Notes: generated by a model not told the origin, from the letters alone. 8,627 nt of DNA from Prosthecobacter sp. (GCA_020216965.1 JAIWOJ010000060.1:1-8627), one strand, 5' to 3'; shown: positions 1 to 6,814, numbered from the stretch's first letter. Translations and numbers: made by a program.

Positions 1-102
1 CAGGTTCCGCCCACCCCCAAGGCGGCTGAAAACCGCCCCTCATCCCAGGAGGAAGACGACGTCGGCGGGTTACCTGGCGGGCTGATCGGAGTGCCCACCT
101 AA
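1..102 (+). CDS. 3' end of an unidentified gene (partial)
   Basis: Frame 1 is open from the first base of the window to a TAA at 100-102, giving 33 residues. The tail is rich in Pro, Gly and acidic residues and ends GGLIGVPT. Such a composition suits a disordered C-terminal tail of a larger protein. The next gene begins 26 bases after this stop, on the same strand, which fits an operon. No family can be assigned from so little sequence. It could also be non-coding, since 33 open codons in GC-rich DNA is weak evidence; the main support is the fit of the stop with the following start. Confidence 0.45.
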   Translation, partial: QVPPTPKAAENRPSSQEEDDVGGLPGGLIGVPT

Positions 103-128
103 ACCTCCACCAGCCCGTCCACTGGCAC

Positions 129-662
129 ATGCATTCCCCCTTCGACATCGAATACGCCATCGAAAACACGCAGGTCCTCCACGAGCCGGATCGCCGCATT
201 GATACCTTTGGCAGCACCCGTTTTGAGTTCCAGCTTGTCACCGAGTTGATGGACCAGGTGAATGCCACACGCATCCGCACAGGGCAGATCACCGCTGAAA
301 AACCCGTCATCCTGCGGCCTGACCCGGAGGCCATGGCCGCTTTTGACTTTGAGGGCTTTGGCCCCCAGGGGGAGGCCTTTGGTAACTTCCTCAAAGAAAA
401 CCTCCACAAGCTAGCCGTGCTCAAATATGGCTTCCGCTTCCAAATGTCTGACATGCAGGAAGAGATCGTCCACAGCTCGGTGCAGGAGGTCAGCGAAAAA
501 CTCATCGAGGAAATCCGCCGCACAGGCAATCCCATGCGTGCTGTCATCACAGGCGTGGACGACACCTGGGAAATCAGCCTCCTTAAGTTCACCGTCGAGA
601 TGATCGAAAAGTCGCAGAAAATCAATCTGTTCGACTTCAAGCGCCGGGGGCTGCTCGGCTAA
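129..662 (+). CDS. Conserved-looking hypothetical protein, 177 aa
   Basis: I do not recognise this protein. It has no signal peptide and no membrane segment, so it is probably cytoplasmic. The first 75 residues are charged and mixed. Residues 80-135 look like one or two long amphipathic helices (for example residues 108-131, rich in Glu, Lys and Ile). Residues 136-165 hold a likely beta strand followed by a helix, and the C-terminus is basic (FDFKRRGLLG). No ATG or GTG lies in frame upstream, so ATG 129 is the natural start, although no Shine-Dalgarno precedes it. It sits 21 bases before the LysM gene, which suggests co-transcription and perhaps an envelope-related or housekeeping role. Coding is supported by its position in the gene series and by an antisense frame that reads as a plain shadow. 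Confidence 0.72.
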   Translation: MHSPFDIEYAIENTQVLHEPDRRIDTFGSTRFEFQLVTELMDQVNATRIRTGQITAEKPVILRPDPEAMAAFDFEGFGPQGEAFGNFLKENLHKLAVLKYGFRFQMSDMQEEIVHSSVQEVSEKLIEEIRRTGNPMRAVITGVDDTWEISLLKFTVEMIEKSQKINLFDFKRRGLLG

Positions 663-663
663 C

Positions 664-670
664 AAAGGAG
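664..670 (+). promoter_or_regulatory. Shine-Dalgarno-like AAAGGAG before the LysM gene
   Basis: AAAGGAG lies just after the stop of the preceding gene and 13 bases before ATG 684. This is a little farther than the optimal 5 to 9 bases. It is the only good purine-rich ribosome binding site I see in the window, and it supports ATG 684 as the start. Confidence 0.55.
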
Positions 671-683
671 CGTCATACCCGGA

Positions 684-1610
684 ATGGCCAGGACGCAGCT
701 CAAACTTCTGCTCTTCCTCATCGTGCTCGGCATCACGCTGGGCTGCATGGCCGCTGCTTACTACATCTATGACAAGGTGCTGAAGCCCGAAAAGCTGATC
801 CAGCAGGAGATGGCAGACCTGAAAAAATCAGACCTGCCGCGCATTGACCCTGGCACCAAACGCTTTGAGGCCGCCGTGGAGATGATCCGGGCCGGACGTG
901 TCCCCGAGGGGCGTGACGCGCTCTACAAGCTCGTCCAGCAGTTTCCCAACTCAGATGCCTGCCCAGAGGCCAGGCGGATCATTGGCGAGATCAATCTGGA
1001 CGAACTCTTCTCCACCGATCCCCGCTCAGGCAGGCGGGATTACATCGTCCAGCCAGGAGATTCTCTAGCCCTCATCGCCGGACGCCAGGGCACCACGATG
1101 GACATGCTCATCCGCCTCAATGGGCTGATGAGCACCGTGCTCCAGCCCGGTGACCACCTCGCGATCGTGCCCTTGGATTTCTCCATCGATGTGGACATCT
1201 CCGCCCGCACCGTCACCCTATTCCGCAATGCCGCAGACAAGCGCTATTTCTTCAAAGAATACCGCACGGTCGATCTGCGCCTGCCCCCCAGCGTGCGCCC
1301 GCCGCTAGAGGCAGAAATCCGTGGCAAAGCTGCCCTCATCGACGGTCGTGCCGTGCTCTCGACTGATCCGCGCTACGTCCAGGCTGAAAAATGGCTTCCT
1401 GCCACCCGCCCCGGCCAGGTCAGCCCGATCCTCGCCCTGCGCACCCCACCCGCGCCCAAGCCCGCCCCCGCTCCACCCGCTGACGGCCAGACGCCCGCCG
1501 CCGCCCTGCCTGAGGTTGAGCAAGAGACAGGCGTCTTTCTCGCCGCCCCGGATCTCGAAGAAATGTTTGCGCTTGTCCGCAATGGCTCAAAACTCCACGT
1601 CATTCGTTAA
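684..1610 (+). CDS. Membrane-anchored LysM protein with an L,D-transpeptidase-like, apparently inactive C-terminal domain
   Basis: The 308-residue protein has four parts. Residues 6-28 are a hydrophobic anchor; Cys21 follows TLG, a poor lipobox, so a transmembrane anchor is more likely than a lipoprotein. Residues 58-103 resemble a tetratricopeptide hairpin (AAVEMIRAGRVPEGRDAL, then a PNS turn and EARRIIGEIN). Residues 119-163 are a clear LysM peptidoglycan-binding domain, with YIVQPGDSLALIAGRQGT and a closing LQPGDHLAIVP. Residues 166-200 (DVDISARTVTLF, then FFKEYRTV) look like the opening strands of a YkuD L,D-transpeptidase. The C-terminus (DLEEMFALVRNGSKLHVIR) matches the usual segment after the catalytic Cys, but the expected GCIRL is GVFLA (residues 283-287). 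The only cysteines are 21 and 93, so no catalytic one remains. A Pro/Ala-rich linker fills residues 254-275. I infer a non-enzymatic cell-wall binding or scaffolding role. LysM is certain; the pseudo-transpeptidase reading is likely. Confidence 0.85.
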   Translation: MARTQLKLLLFLIVLGITLGCMAAAYYIYDKVLKPEKLIQQEMADLKKSDLPRIDPGTKRFEAAVEMIRAGRVPEGRDALYKLVQQFPNSDACPEARRIIGEINLDELFSTDPRSGRRDYIVQPGDSLALIAGRQGTTMDMLIRLNGLMSTVLQPGDHLAIVPLDFSIDVDISARTVTLFRNAADKRYFFKEYRTVDLRLPPSVRPPLEAEIRGKAALIDGRAVLSTDPRYVQAEKWLPATRPGQVSPILALRTPPAPKPAPAPPADGQTPAAALPEVEQETGVFLAAPDLEEMFALVRNGSKLHVIR

Positions 1611-1633
1611 GGCCCGACCACCCTACCCCTTTC

Positions 1634-2593
1634 ATGAAGCAAGTTCTCGAATTTGAAAAACCCATGCTCAAACTCCGCGAGGAACTGGAGGATTTGCGCC
1701 GCAAGCACGCGGCCAAGCCCTCTGAAAAGCTCGCCGCCCAAGTCAGCGACCTGGAGAAAAAGCTAGATGCCCTGCGCAAGGACATCCACGACAACCTCAA
1801 CCCCTGGCAGCGTGTGCAAATCTCACGCCACATCAACCGCCCTTTCATGCTCGACTACGTCAAGCTCTGCTGTGACGAGTTCATTGAGCTCCATGGCGAC
1901 CGCCACATCGGTGACGACCATGCCATGCCAGCCGGTTTTGCCACCTGGGGAGGCAAAAAAATCGCCCTCATCGGCCATCAAAAAGGCCGCGATACCAAGG
2001 AAAACCTCCTTCGTAACTTTGGCAGCGCCCACCCGGAAGGATACCGTAAAGCGCTCAGAGTCATGCGCTTGGCTGAAAAATTTGGCCTCCCCATCGTGAC
2101 CCTGATCGATACCCCCGGTGCCTTCCCCGGCATCGGGGCGGAGGAGCGTAACATTGCAGAAGCCATCGCCTTCAACCTCCGGGAAATGATGACCCTGCGT
2201 GCCCCCATCGTCGCCGTCGTCATCGGCGAGGGCGGCTCCGGTGGTGCCCTCGGCATCGGCATCGCTGACAAAGTGCTGATGATGGAAAATGCCTATTACA
2301 GTGTCATCAGCCCCGAAGGTTGTGCCGCCATCCTCTGGAAGCACCGTGAGCACGCCCCCGAGGCGGCCTCAGCCCTGAAACTCAGCGCCCAAGATCTCTC
2401 CCAGCTCGGCATCATCGACGGCATCGTGCCTGAGCCGCCCGGCGGCGCTCATCACGACCATGCCACTGCCGCAGAGGCACTCAAGAACGCCGTGCTCGAG
2501 GCCATCACCACGCTGGAAAATCAGCCCATCAGCACCCTCCTGGAGCAGCGTTATCAAAAATTCCGCGTCCTGGGCAAATACACGGAGAACTGA
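1634..2593 (+). CDS. accA: Acetyl-CoA carboxylase carboxyltransferase subunit alpha
   Basis: AccA pairs with AccD to form the carboxyltransferase that moves CO2 from carboxybiotin on AccB to acetyl-CoA, giving malonyl-CoA, the first committed step of fatty acid synthesis in the cytoplasm. At 319 residues it has the length of the E. coli protein and is complete. Residues 7-53 form the typical N-terminal coiled coil (LKLREELEDLRRK). The crotonase-fold core includes FIELHGDRHIGDD (83-95), the GHQKGRDTKEN stretch (114-124), the IDTPGAFPGIGAEERN loop (158-173), and the oxyanion glycine cluster GEGGSGGALGIGIADK (198-213). ISPEGCAAILWK (225-236) follows. ATG 1634 starts the conserved N-terminus, yet a pyrimidine tract rather than a Shine-Dalgarno precedes it. 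It lies 23 bases after the LysM gene. Only the alpha subunit is present here; accD is not in the window. Confidence 0.98.
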   Translation: MKQVLEFEKPMLKLREELEDLRRKHAAKPSEKLAAQVSDLEKKLDALRKDIHDNLNPWQRVQISRHINRPFMLDYVKLCCDEFIELHGDRHIGDDHAMPAGFATWGGKKIALIGHQKGRDTKENLLRNFGSAHPEGYRKALRVMRLAEKFGLPIVTLIDTPGAFPGIGAEERNIAEAIAFNLREMMTLRAPIVAVVIGEGGSGGALGIGIADKVLMMENAYYSVISPEGCAAILWKHREHAPEAASALKLSAQDLSQLGIIDGIVPEPPGGAHHDHATAAEALKNAVLEAITTLENQPISTLLEQRYQKFRVLGKYTEN

Positions 2594-2680
2594 TCTCAGC
2601 GGCAGAGGGCTCATGCGCCTTCTGGCCACGGTCCCTCAGCTTTCCAGCGGCCGAGCCTAGCACGCTCTTCACTCTGAAGG

Positions 2681-3046
2681 ATGCCCCAGGAATCACCTCC
2701 AGACCCGCCTGCCAACCGCCCTACCTATCAGTGTGTGCGGTGTGGAAATTGCTGCCGCTGGCCTGGGGATGTCAATGTCACCGACGCAGAGGTGGACGCC
2801 ATCGCGGCATTCTTGGGCCTCACCCCGCAGGAGTTTATCGCCACCAGCACCCGGCTAAACGCCAATCGCACCGGCCTCTCCATCATCGATCAACCGAATG
2901 GAGCCTGCCTTTTCCTGGAAGGGGTGAACACATGCCGCATCCAGCCGGTGAAGCCTGCGCAATGCGCTGGTTTCCCCAATGTCTGGAACTTTCCCGGCTG
3001 GCGAGAAGTCTGTGAGGCCGTGGAGATCCCGGCGAAGGTCGCTTGA
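2681..3046 (+). CDS. YkgJ-family cysteine-cluster protein
   Basis: This 121-residue protein has the signature of the YkgJ/UPF0153 family, thought to bind zinc or an iron-sulfur centre. It has a CVRCGNCC motif (Cys18, 21, 24, 25) near the N-terminus. After that come Cys76 (GACLFLE), Cys85 (NTCRIQPVKPAQC), Cys95 and Cys111, giving eight cysteines in the family pattern. The phrase CRIQPVKPAQCAGFP is the usual C-R-I-Y-x-x-R-P-x-x-C-R-x-F-P element in variant form. There is no signal peptide. The function of the family is not established; a metal-binding or oxidoreductase-linked role is a guess. ATG 2681 is the first start after an in-frame stop. The GAAGG at 2676-2680 abuts it directly, too close to act as a normal ribosome binding site. 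Confidence 0.88.
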   Translation: MPQESPPDPPANRPTYQCVRCGNCCRWPGDVNVTDAEVDAIAAFLGLTPQEFIATSTRLNANRTGLSIIDQPNGACLFLEGVNTCRIQPVKPAQCAGFPNVWNFPGWREVCEAVEIPAKVA

Positions 3047-3076
3047 AATGCGTATCGACCCGCTGTTCCTCCCCTC

Positions 3077-3823
3077 ATGTCCTCCCCCGGCCGCGCCATC
3101 CGCCTCGCCCTCGTCTTGTTTCCCCTGGGCCTCATCCTCACCAGCATTCTTTCCTTTGGCATCTGGTGGCAAAAGCGGCAGGCTGCCGAGGAGCGCACCT
3201 TTGCCCATGCCTCCGCCCTGCGCCGGGAAATGACGGAGACCACCCTGGGCCGACATGCCGAGATCTTGCGTGAGGTGCTGGCAAACGGCGGCCCAGAGCG
3301 GCTCTCCGCCGTGGCCAGCTACCTGGATAGCTCCATGAGCCCGGAAAACATGGGCTATGAACCACGCCGGGAGCGCTTCATGGACGCAGGGCAGGAGCAG
3401 TCCACCCTAGAAGTCGAATTGACCGGCAAACAGCGGCCGCGTGAGGTGCGGCTGCTGCTGGTGCCCTACGGCGACCGCGCGCGCCTGGAGGCTGAGGCAC
3501 TCTCGCTCGCTGGGGCCATGACTCTCTTTCACTCCCTAGCAGGCGAGCGCGCAGAGGACACCCTGAGGCTCGCAGCCGTGCCCCTGGGCGTGCGGGATGC
3601 AGAAGGGCTCTCTGCCCTCCAGCGCATCGCCGCAGGCTGCACGGAAAGACGGGAGCGCGTGCTGCGCCTATGGGTGGCCGGTGGGGTGGATGAGGCGGTG
3701 TTGGCCGAGGTGCGCGCGGCCTTCCGCGTGGAGCAGACAGGCACCGTGGTCGCGGCACTGCCTGCCAGCAAGAGCCTCCCAGAGGCCCTGCGTCAGATGG
3801 CAGAGCTCAAAGAGCGCCTTTGA
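3077..3823 (+). CDS. Membrane-anchored protein, possible degenerate M28-peptidase-like fold
   Basis: The 248-residue protein begins with basic residues and a strong hydrophobic segment (8-31), followed by WQKRQ, so it is probably a single-pass protein with its bulk outside the membrane. Residues 34-70 are helical and charged. Residues 75-170 follow the order of an M28 aminopeptidase domain: a helix (ERLSAVASYLDS), a GYEPRRERF strand like the G-x-x-V-x-x-x-x-F segment, then VRLLLVPYGD in the place of the VLVGAHYD strand, a helix AGAMTLFHSLAGERAEDTLRLAAVPLG like the ALLELARAL and RTLRFVAFG elements. The metal-ligand His, the bridging Asp and the catalytic Glu-Glu are not visible (VPYGD, AEALS, VRDAEG). 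I infer a catalytically dead relative; no database comparison was possible. It could instead be an unrelated alpha/beta membrane protein. Its start follows an 11-base pyrimidine tract at 3066-3076, and it lies 30 bases after the cysteine-cluster gene. Confidence 0.7.
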   Translation: MSSPGRAIRLALVLFPLGLILTSILSFGIWWQKRQAAEERTFAHASALRREMTETTLGRHAEILREVLANGGPERLSAVASYLDSSMSPENMGYEPRRERFMDAGQEQSTLEVELTGKQRPREVRLLLVPYGDRARLEAEALSLAGAMTLFHSLAGERAEDTLRLAAVPLGVRDAEGLSALQRIAAGCTERRERVLRLWVAGGVDEAVLAEVRAAFRVEQTGTVVAALPASKSLPEALRQMAELKERL

Positions 3824-3856
3824 TTCCCACTGCCCATGCCGCTTTTTGTCCAATCT

Positions 3857-3871
3857 GGGCTAGGCAAGCCC
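3857..3871 (+). other. Short hairpin GGGCT-AGGCA-AGCCC upstream of pssA
   Basis: A perfect five-base inverted repeat, GGGCT and AGCCC, encloses a five-base loop in the 74-base gap between two genes. No T-run follows, so it is not a good intrinsic terminator. It may be a weak RNA structure in the leader of pssA or chance in GC-rich DNA. Confidence 0.2.
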
Positions 3872-3897
3872 TGCACGTCGGCTACTGTGGCCCCTTT

Positions 3898-4779
3898 ATG
3901 ATTGAGCGCGAACCTAGAATTTATGTGCTGCCGACGATGATGACGGCGGGCAACATTTTGTCCGGCTTTGTCGCCATTTTGCAGATTTTCAAAGGGCGCG
4001 AGGGGGAACTCACGGAGCATTATTACTGGGCCATCATCGCCATCTTGGCCGCCTGTCTTTTTGATGTGCTGGATGGTCGTGTGGCGAGGCTAGGCGGGCA
4101 GGAGAGCCCCTTTGGCAGGGAGCTAGACAGCATTGCTGACATTGTCAGCTTTGGCGTCGCCCCTGCCCTGCTCGTGCATGACATCGTGCTGAAGGACATC
4201 GAAAAACCCGCCGGCCTGGGGTGGCTGATCGCCTCTGCCTACCTCGTGTGCGGTGCGCTGCGGCTAGCACGGTTTAACTGCCTGGCTGCGGCAGACAACA
4301 AGACGAACAGCAAGCACTTCCGCGGCTGCCCCATCCCTGCGGCGGCGGGGGTCATCGCCTCTCTGACCCTGCTCATGATCTGGTTGGATGAGGGGGAAAA
4401 GCAAATCGGCCCATGGAAATATGGGCTGGCAGGGCTGATGGTCATGCTCTCCTACCTGATGATGAGTGACTTAGAGTATCCGAGCTTTAAGTCTGTGAAC
4501 TGGCGCACGCGCCGCTCTCCGGCCTGGGTGCTCAGCTCCATCATCCTCGTGGCCTTTACCGTGCGGAACTGGCAGTGGATGCCTTCCATCCTCTTCGTCA
4601 GTTACCTCATCTATGGCCTGGTGCGGCCCTGGATCTCCCGCCAAGTGCGGCAAACCATTGAGATCGAGCACGAAGCGGCAGATACCCCAGAGGATCCCAT
4701 CACCCGCGATGATCTGCCCCCACCTGCCACGGGCCAAGAAGATACGGTGCTGCCAAAGGATGCCGCCTCCCAGATCTGA
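3898..4779 (+). CDS. pssA: CDP-diacylglycerol-serine O-phosphatidyltransferase (phosphatidylserine synthase)
   Basis: The 293-residue integral membrane protein carries the CDP-alcohol phosphatidyltransferase signature in full: Asp56, Asp59, Gly60, Ala63, Arg64, Gly73, Asp77 and Asp81, in the spacing D-x2-DG-x2-AR-x8-G-x3-D-x3-D. The aspartates hold the metal and the CDP-lipid. The N-terminal IYVLPTMMTAGNILSGF and the following helices, DSIADIVSFGVAPALL and RLARFN, are typical of the PssA branch, which makes phosphatidylserine for phosphatidylethanolamine. About seven to eight membrane helices follow to residue 243. Residues 250-293 form a charged, Pro-rich cytoplasmic tail that the shorter PssA proteins lack. 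The open frame also starts at TTG 3820, overlapping the previous gene, but the extra 26 residues look unrelated to the family, so ATG 3898 is chosen; pyrimidines (3891-3897) precede it. A different CDP-alcohol transferase is possible, yet the overall pattern favours serine. Confidence 0.92.
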   Translation: MIEREPRIYVLPTMMTAGNILSGFVAILQIFKGREGELTEHYYWAIIAILAACLFDVLDGRVARLGGQESPFGRELDSIADIVSFGVAPALLVHDIVLKDIEKPAGLGWLIASAYLVCGALRLARFNCLAAADNKTNSKHFRGCPIPAAAGVIASLTLLMIWLDEGEKQIGPWKYGLAGLMVMLSYLMMSDLEYPSFKSVNWRTRRSPAWVLSSIILVAFTVRNWQWMPSILFVSYLIYGLVRPWISRQVRQTIEIEHEAADTPEDPITRDDLPPPATGQEDTVLPKDAASQI

Positions 4780-4803
4780 CCCCCTCTCCCGCACGCCCCC
4801 TGA

Positions 4804-6018
4804 ATGGCAGATTTTTATCAGCACGCCAGGCTCCCTACCCTGCATCACCTTGCCACGCCAGATGCCGCCGAGCGTGAGGCTGAACTGGTGCGGCTGACGC
4901 AAGACCGCCCCGTGGCGCTGCTGCTGCCAGCCCTGTCCACCGAGATGACACGCCCTGCCCTGCCTGGCATCCTGCGCCAGGTCGCCACAGTGCCGTACAT
5001 TTCCAGGGTCGTATTGAGCATGAATGGCACGCAGGATGCCGCCTTGATCCGCCGCAGCCTGAGCACCTGCCAGGAATGGTTGGCAGGCAAACCCTTGACG
5101 CTGCTGTGGAATGATGGCCCTGCCCTGGATGCGGTACATGCCCGCATCAGCCCGCGCCATGTGCATGGTAAGGGGGCCAATATCTGGATGGGCCTGGCCT
5201 GGCTGCACGCGGCTGGGCACCGCGGCATCATCGTCAGCCATGATACTGACATCCTAAACTATGGCCCCAGCCTGCTGGCAAAGCTGTGCTACCCCGTGGC
5301 CCATCCGCGCCTAGGTTACCGCTTTGCCAAAGGATACTACAGCCGCGTGGCCGGGCGGCTCTATGGGCGCGTCACCCGGCTGCTGATCTTTCCCCTCATT
5401 CAGGCCTTTGCCGATGTGCTTGGGCCCATGCCCCTGCTGGAGCACCTTGAGAGCTTTCGCTATCCACTTTCCGGTGAATTTGCGGGAGATAGCGCCACGC
5501 TGGGGCAGTTTAGCCTACCCTCCGCTTGGGGGCTTGAGGTCGCCACGCTCTGTGAGGCGCACCGCCAACTGCGCGTGGCGGAGATGTGCCAGGTGGATCT
5601 GGGCTTTCACTATGAGCACAGGCATCGGCAACTGGAGCCCGGTAGCATCGAGCCTGGCCTCGTCTCTGCGGCGGCGGATGTGGCCCGCTGCCTCGCCTGG
5701 CAGGTGCTCAGAGAGGCGCAAGAACGCGCCGCTGAGAGCCTGCTGCGCCTGGTGCTAGAGCGCTACAAAGCCCTGGCTGGGGAATGGATGGACCGCTACG
5801 AGCACGTCGCCCTCCTCAATGGCCTAGCCTATGATCGGGCGGAGGAGGCGCTGGCGGTCACCGCCTTTACCGAGGCACTGGCAGACATTGTCAAAAATGC
5901 TCAGCAAGGCAGCCTGCCTACCCCTGGCCTACGCCCAGCACCTGCCAAGGCGATCGATGCCTCCGCAGACTTGCGCGCAGAAATCCTGGCAGCTGCCGCA
6001 GAGACTGATGCCCCGTAG
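4804..6018 (+). CDS. GT81-type glycosyltransferase, glucosyl-3-phosphoglycerate synthase-like
   Basis: This 404-residue GT-A glycosyltransferase most resembles glucosyl-3-phosphoglycerate synthase (GpgS) and its relatives, which move glucose from an NDP-glucose onto 3-phosphoglycerate on the way to glucosylglycerate, an osmolyte and, in mycobacteria, a precursor of methylglucose polysaccharide. Seen in order: the MADFYQ start, a Rossmann-like strand VALLLPAL (37-44), GKGANIWMGL (122-131), the metal-binding DxD as HDTD (146-149), GYYSRV (177-182), GRVTRLL (188-194), PLSGEFAGD (221-229), GLEVATL (243-249), and LGFHYEHRHR (266-275), whose His269 falls near the third metal ligand known in GpgS. 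Residues 300-404 add a helical region absent from the short forms. It is soluble, without a signal peptide. A matching phosphatase (GpgP) is not seen in the window. The acceptor is inferred from family resemblance only; mannosyl- or other sugar-phosphate acceptors are possible. The start lies 24 bases after pssA. Confidence 0.8.
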   Translation: MADFYQHARLPTLHHLATPDAAEREAELVRLTQDRPVALLLPALSTEMTRPALPGILRQVATVPYISRVVLSMNGTQDAALIRRSLSTCQEWLAGKPLTLLWNDGPALDAVHARISPRHVHGKGANIWMGLAWLHAAGHRGIIVSHDTDILNYGPSLLAKLCYPVAHPRLGYRFAKGYYSRVAGRLYGRVTRLLIFPLIQAFADVLGPMPLLEHLESFRYPLSGEFAGDSATLGQFSLPSAWGLEVATLCEAHRQLRVAEMCQVDLGFHYEHRHRQLEPGSIEPGLVSAAADVARCLAWQVLREAQERAAESLLRLVLERYKALAGEWMDRYEHVALLNGLAYDRAEEALAVTAFTEALADIVKNAQQGSLPTPGLRPAPAKAIDASADLRAEILAAAAETDAP

Positions 6019-6065
6019 AGCCCCCTGCCGCTCTGCCACGCTTTGACGCGCCGCCTTTCCGTGCC

Positions 6066-6737
6066 ATGGCTCAAGAGATGACCGAACCGCCCTGGATGAC
6101 CTTTCCCCTGCTGGAGGCACTGCCTGGCTTTGCCCACCGCTTTACCCTGCGTCATCCGACCATTCCCGTGGATGCGGAACGCGCCGAGGTGGTCGCACGG
6201 CTGTGGGATTGGCACCGGCAGCAGGCTGTGGAGATGGGCTTTGCTCCTGAGAGCCTCTGCCTTGCTGAGCAGGTGCATGGCCGTGGCGTGGCCGTGGTGC
6301 ATGAGCCCATGGCTGGCCCCATCCCACAGGTGGATGGGATCATCACAGGCCGGGCGGGGCTGGTCATCGGCATCTATGTGGCGGACTGCGGGGCACTGTA
6401 TATGGCAGACCCCGTCAGTGGGGCCTTTGGCGTGCTGCATTCAGGCAAGAAGGGCTCTGAACTGGGCATCGCCGCTGAGGGCATCCGGCTGATGGGAGAG
6501 CACTTTGGCGCACGCCCGGAGGACATCCGCGCCCAGCTCGGCCCCTGCATTCGTCCGCCCGCGTATGAGGTAGATTTTGCAGCGCAGATCCGCCGTAGCT
6601 GTCTGGAGGCTGGGATTCTGCCCGCGCATTATCAGGACTGCGGCATCTGCACCAGCTCTGATCCCGCCCGCTACTACTCTTACCGGCTGGAAAAAGGCCG
6701 CACCGGGCGGATGCTGGCGCTGCTGGGCCGCGCGTGA
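6066..6737 (+). CDS. pgeF: YfiH/PgeF laccase-domain protein (peptidoglycan editing factor / purine nucleoside phosphorylase family)
   Basis: The 223-residue protein belongs to the DUF152/YfiH family, cytoplasmic zinc proteins. Members have been reported as polyphenol oxidases, purine nucleoside phosphorylase/adenosine deaminase enzymes, and as PgeF, which keeps wrong amino acids out of peptidoglycan. The zinc ligands are in place: His71 (EQVHG), Cys108 (VADCGAL) and His125 (VLHSGKKG), close to His71, Cys107 and His124 of the E. coli protein. Also present are VDGIIT (89-94), GPCIRPPAYEVD (159-170) and the C-terminal YSYRLEKGRTGRMLALL. The usual HAGWRG is HSGKKG here, and TADC is VADC, both unusual. 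ATG 6066 gives a normal N-terminus; ATG 6078 or 6093 are alternatives, and no ribosome binding site decides. It lies 47 bases after the GT81 gene. Confidence 0.93.
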   Translation: MAQEMTEPPWMTFPLLEALPGFAHRFTLRHPTIPVDAERAEVVARLWDWHRQQAVEMGFAPESLCLAEQVHGRGVAVVHEPMAGPIPQVDGIITGRAGLVIGIYVADCGALYMADPVSGAFGVLHSGKKGSELGIAAEGIRLMGEHFGARPEDIRAQLGPCIRPPAYEVDFAAQIRRSCLEAGILPAHYQDCGICTSSDPARYYSYRLEKGRTGRMLALLGRA

Positions 6738-6747
6738 GTTGATGGGG

Positions 6748-6785
6748 AAACTGGCACGCCTTCCGGCTTGCCGGTGGCAGGGTTT
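6748..6785 (+). other. Imperfect hairpin in the gap before the solute-binding protein gene
   Basis: In the 77-base gap, CCGG (6763-6766) and CCGG (6771-6774) pair around a CTTG loop. GCC (6758-6760) can pair with GGC (6776-6778), and AAAC (6748-6751) with GTTT (6782-6785). The stem is broken by internal loops. Only three T residues follow, so it is a weak terminator candidate at best, perhaps a leader structure. Confidence 0.3.
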
Positions 6786-6814
6786 CCGCCTTGGATGGGC
6801 GCGTTTTTCCCCGC

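Noticed and set aside
1823..2353. 176-residue open frame on the - strand inside accA
   Set aside because: accA is certain on the + strand; this frame is its mirror.
2605..2637. GAGGG...CCCTC inverted repeat after accA as a terminator
   Set aside because: The five-base arms are 23 bases apart and no T-run follows, so it is not convincing.
3846..3888. Possible sigma-70 promoter before pssA (TTGTCC with TAGGCA or TACTGT)
   Set aside because: Spacings of 9 and 31 bases do not fit a 16-18 base spacer and the hexamers are poor.
3820..3897. TTG start giving pssA a 26-residue N-terminal extension
   Set aside because: The extension does not look like the family's N-terminus, while ATG 3898 leads straight into the conserved IYVLP-TAGN region.
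4471..5241. 256-residue open frame on the - strand across pssA and the GT81 gene
   Set aside because: It crosses the boundary of two well-supported + strand genes and has no recognisable motif; long antisense frames are common in GC-rich coding DNA.
6791..6814. TTG start for the solute-binding protein
   Set aside because: It adds eight residues before a normal signal-peptide start at ATG 6815 and has no supporting ribosome binding site.
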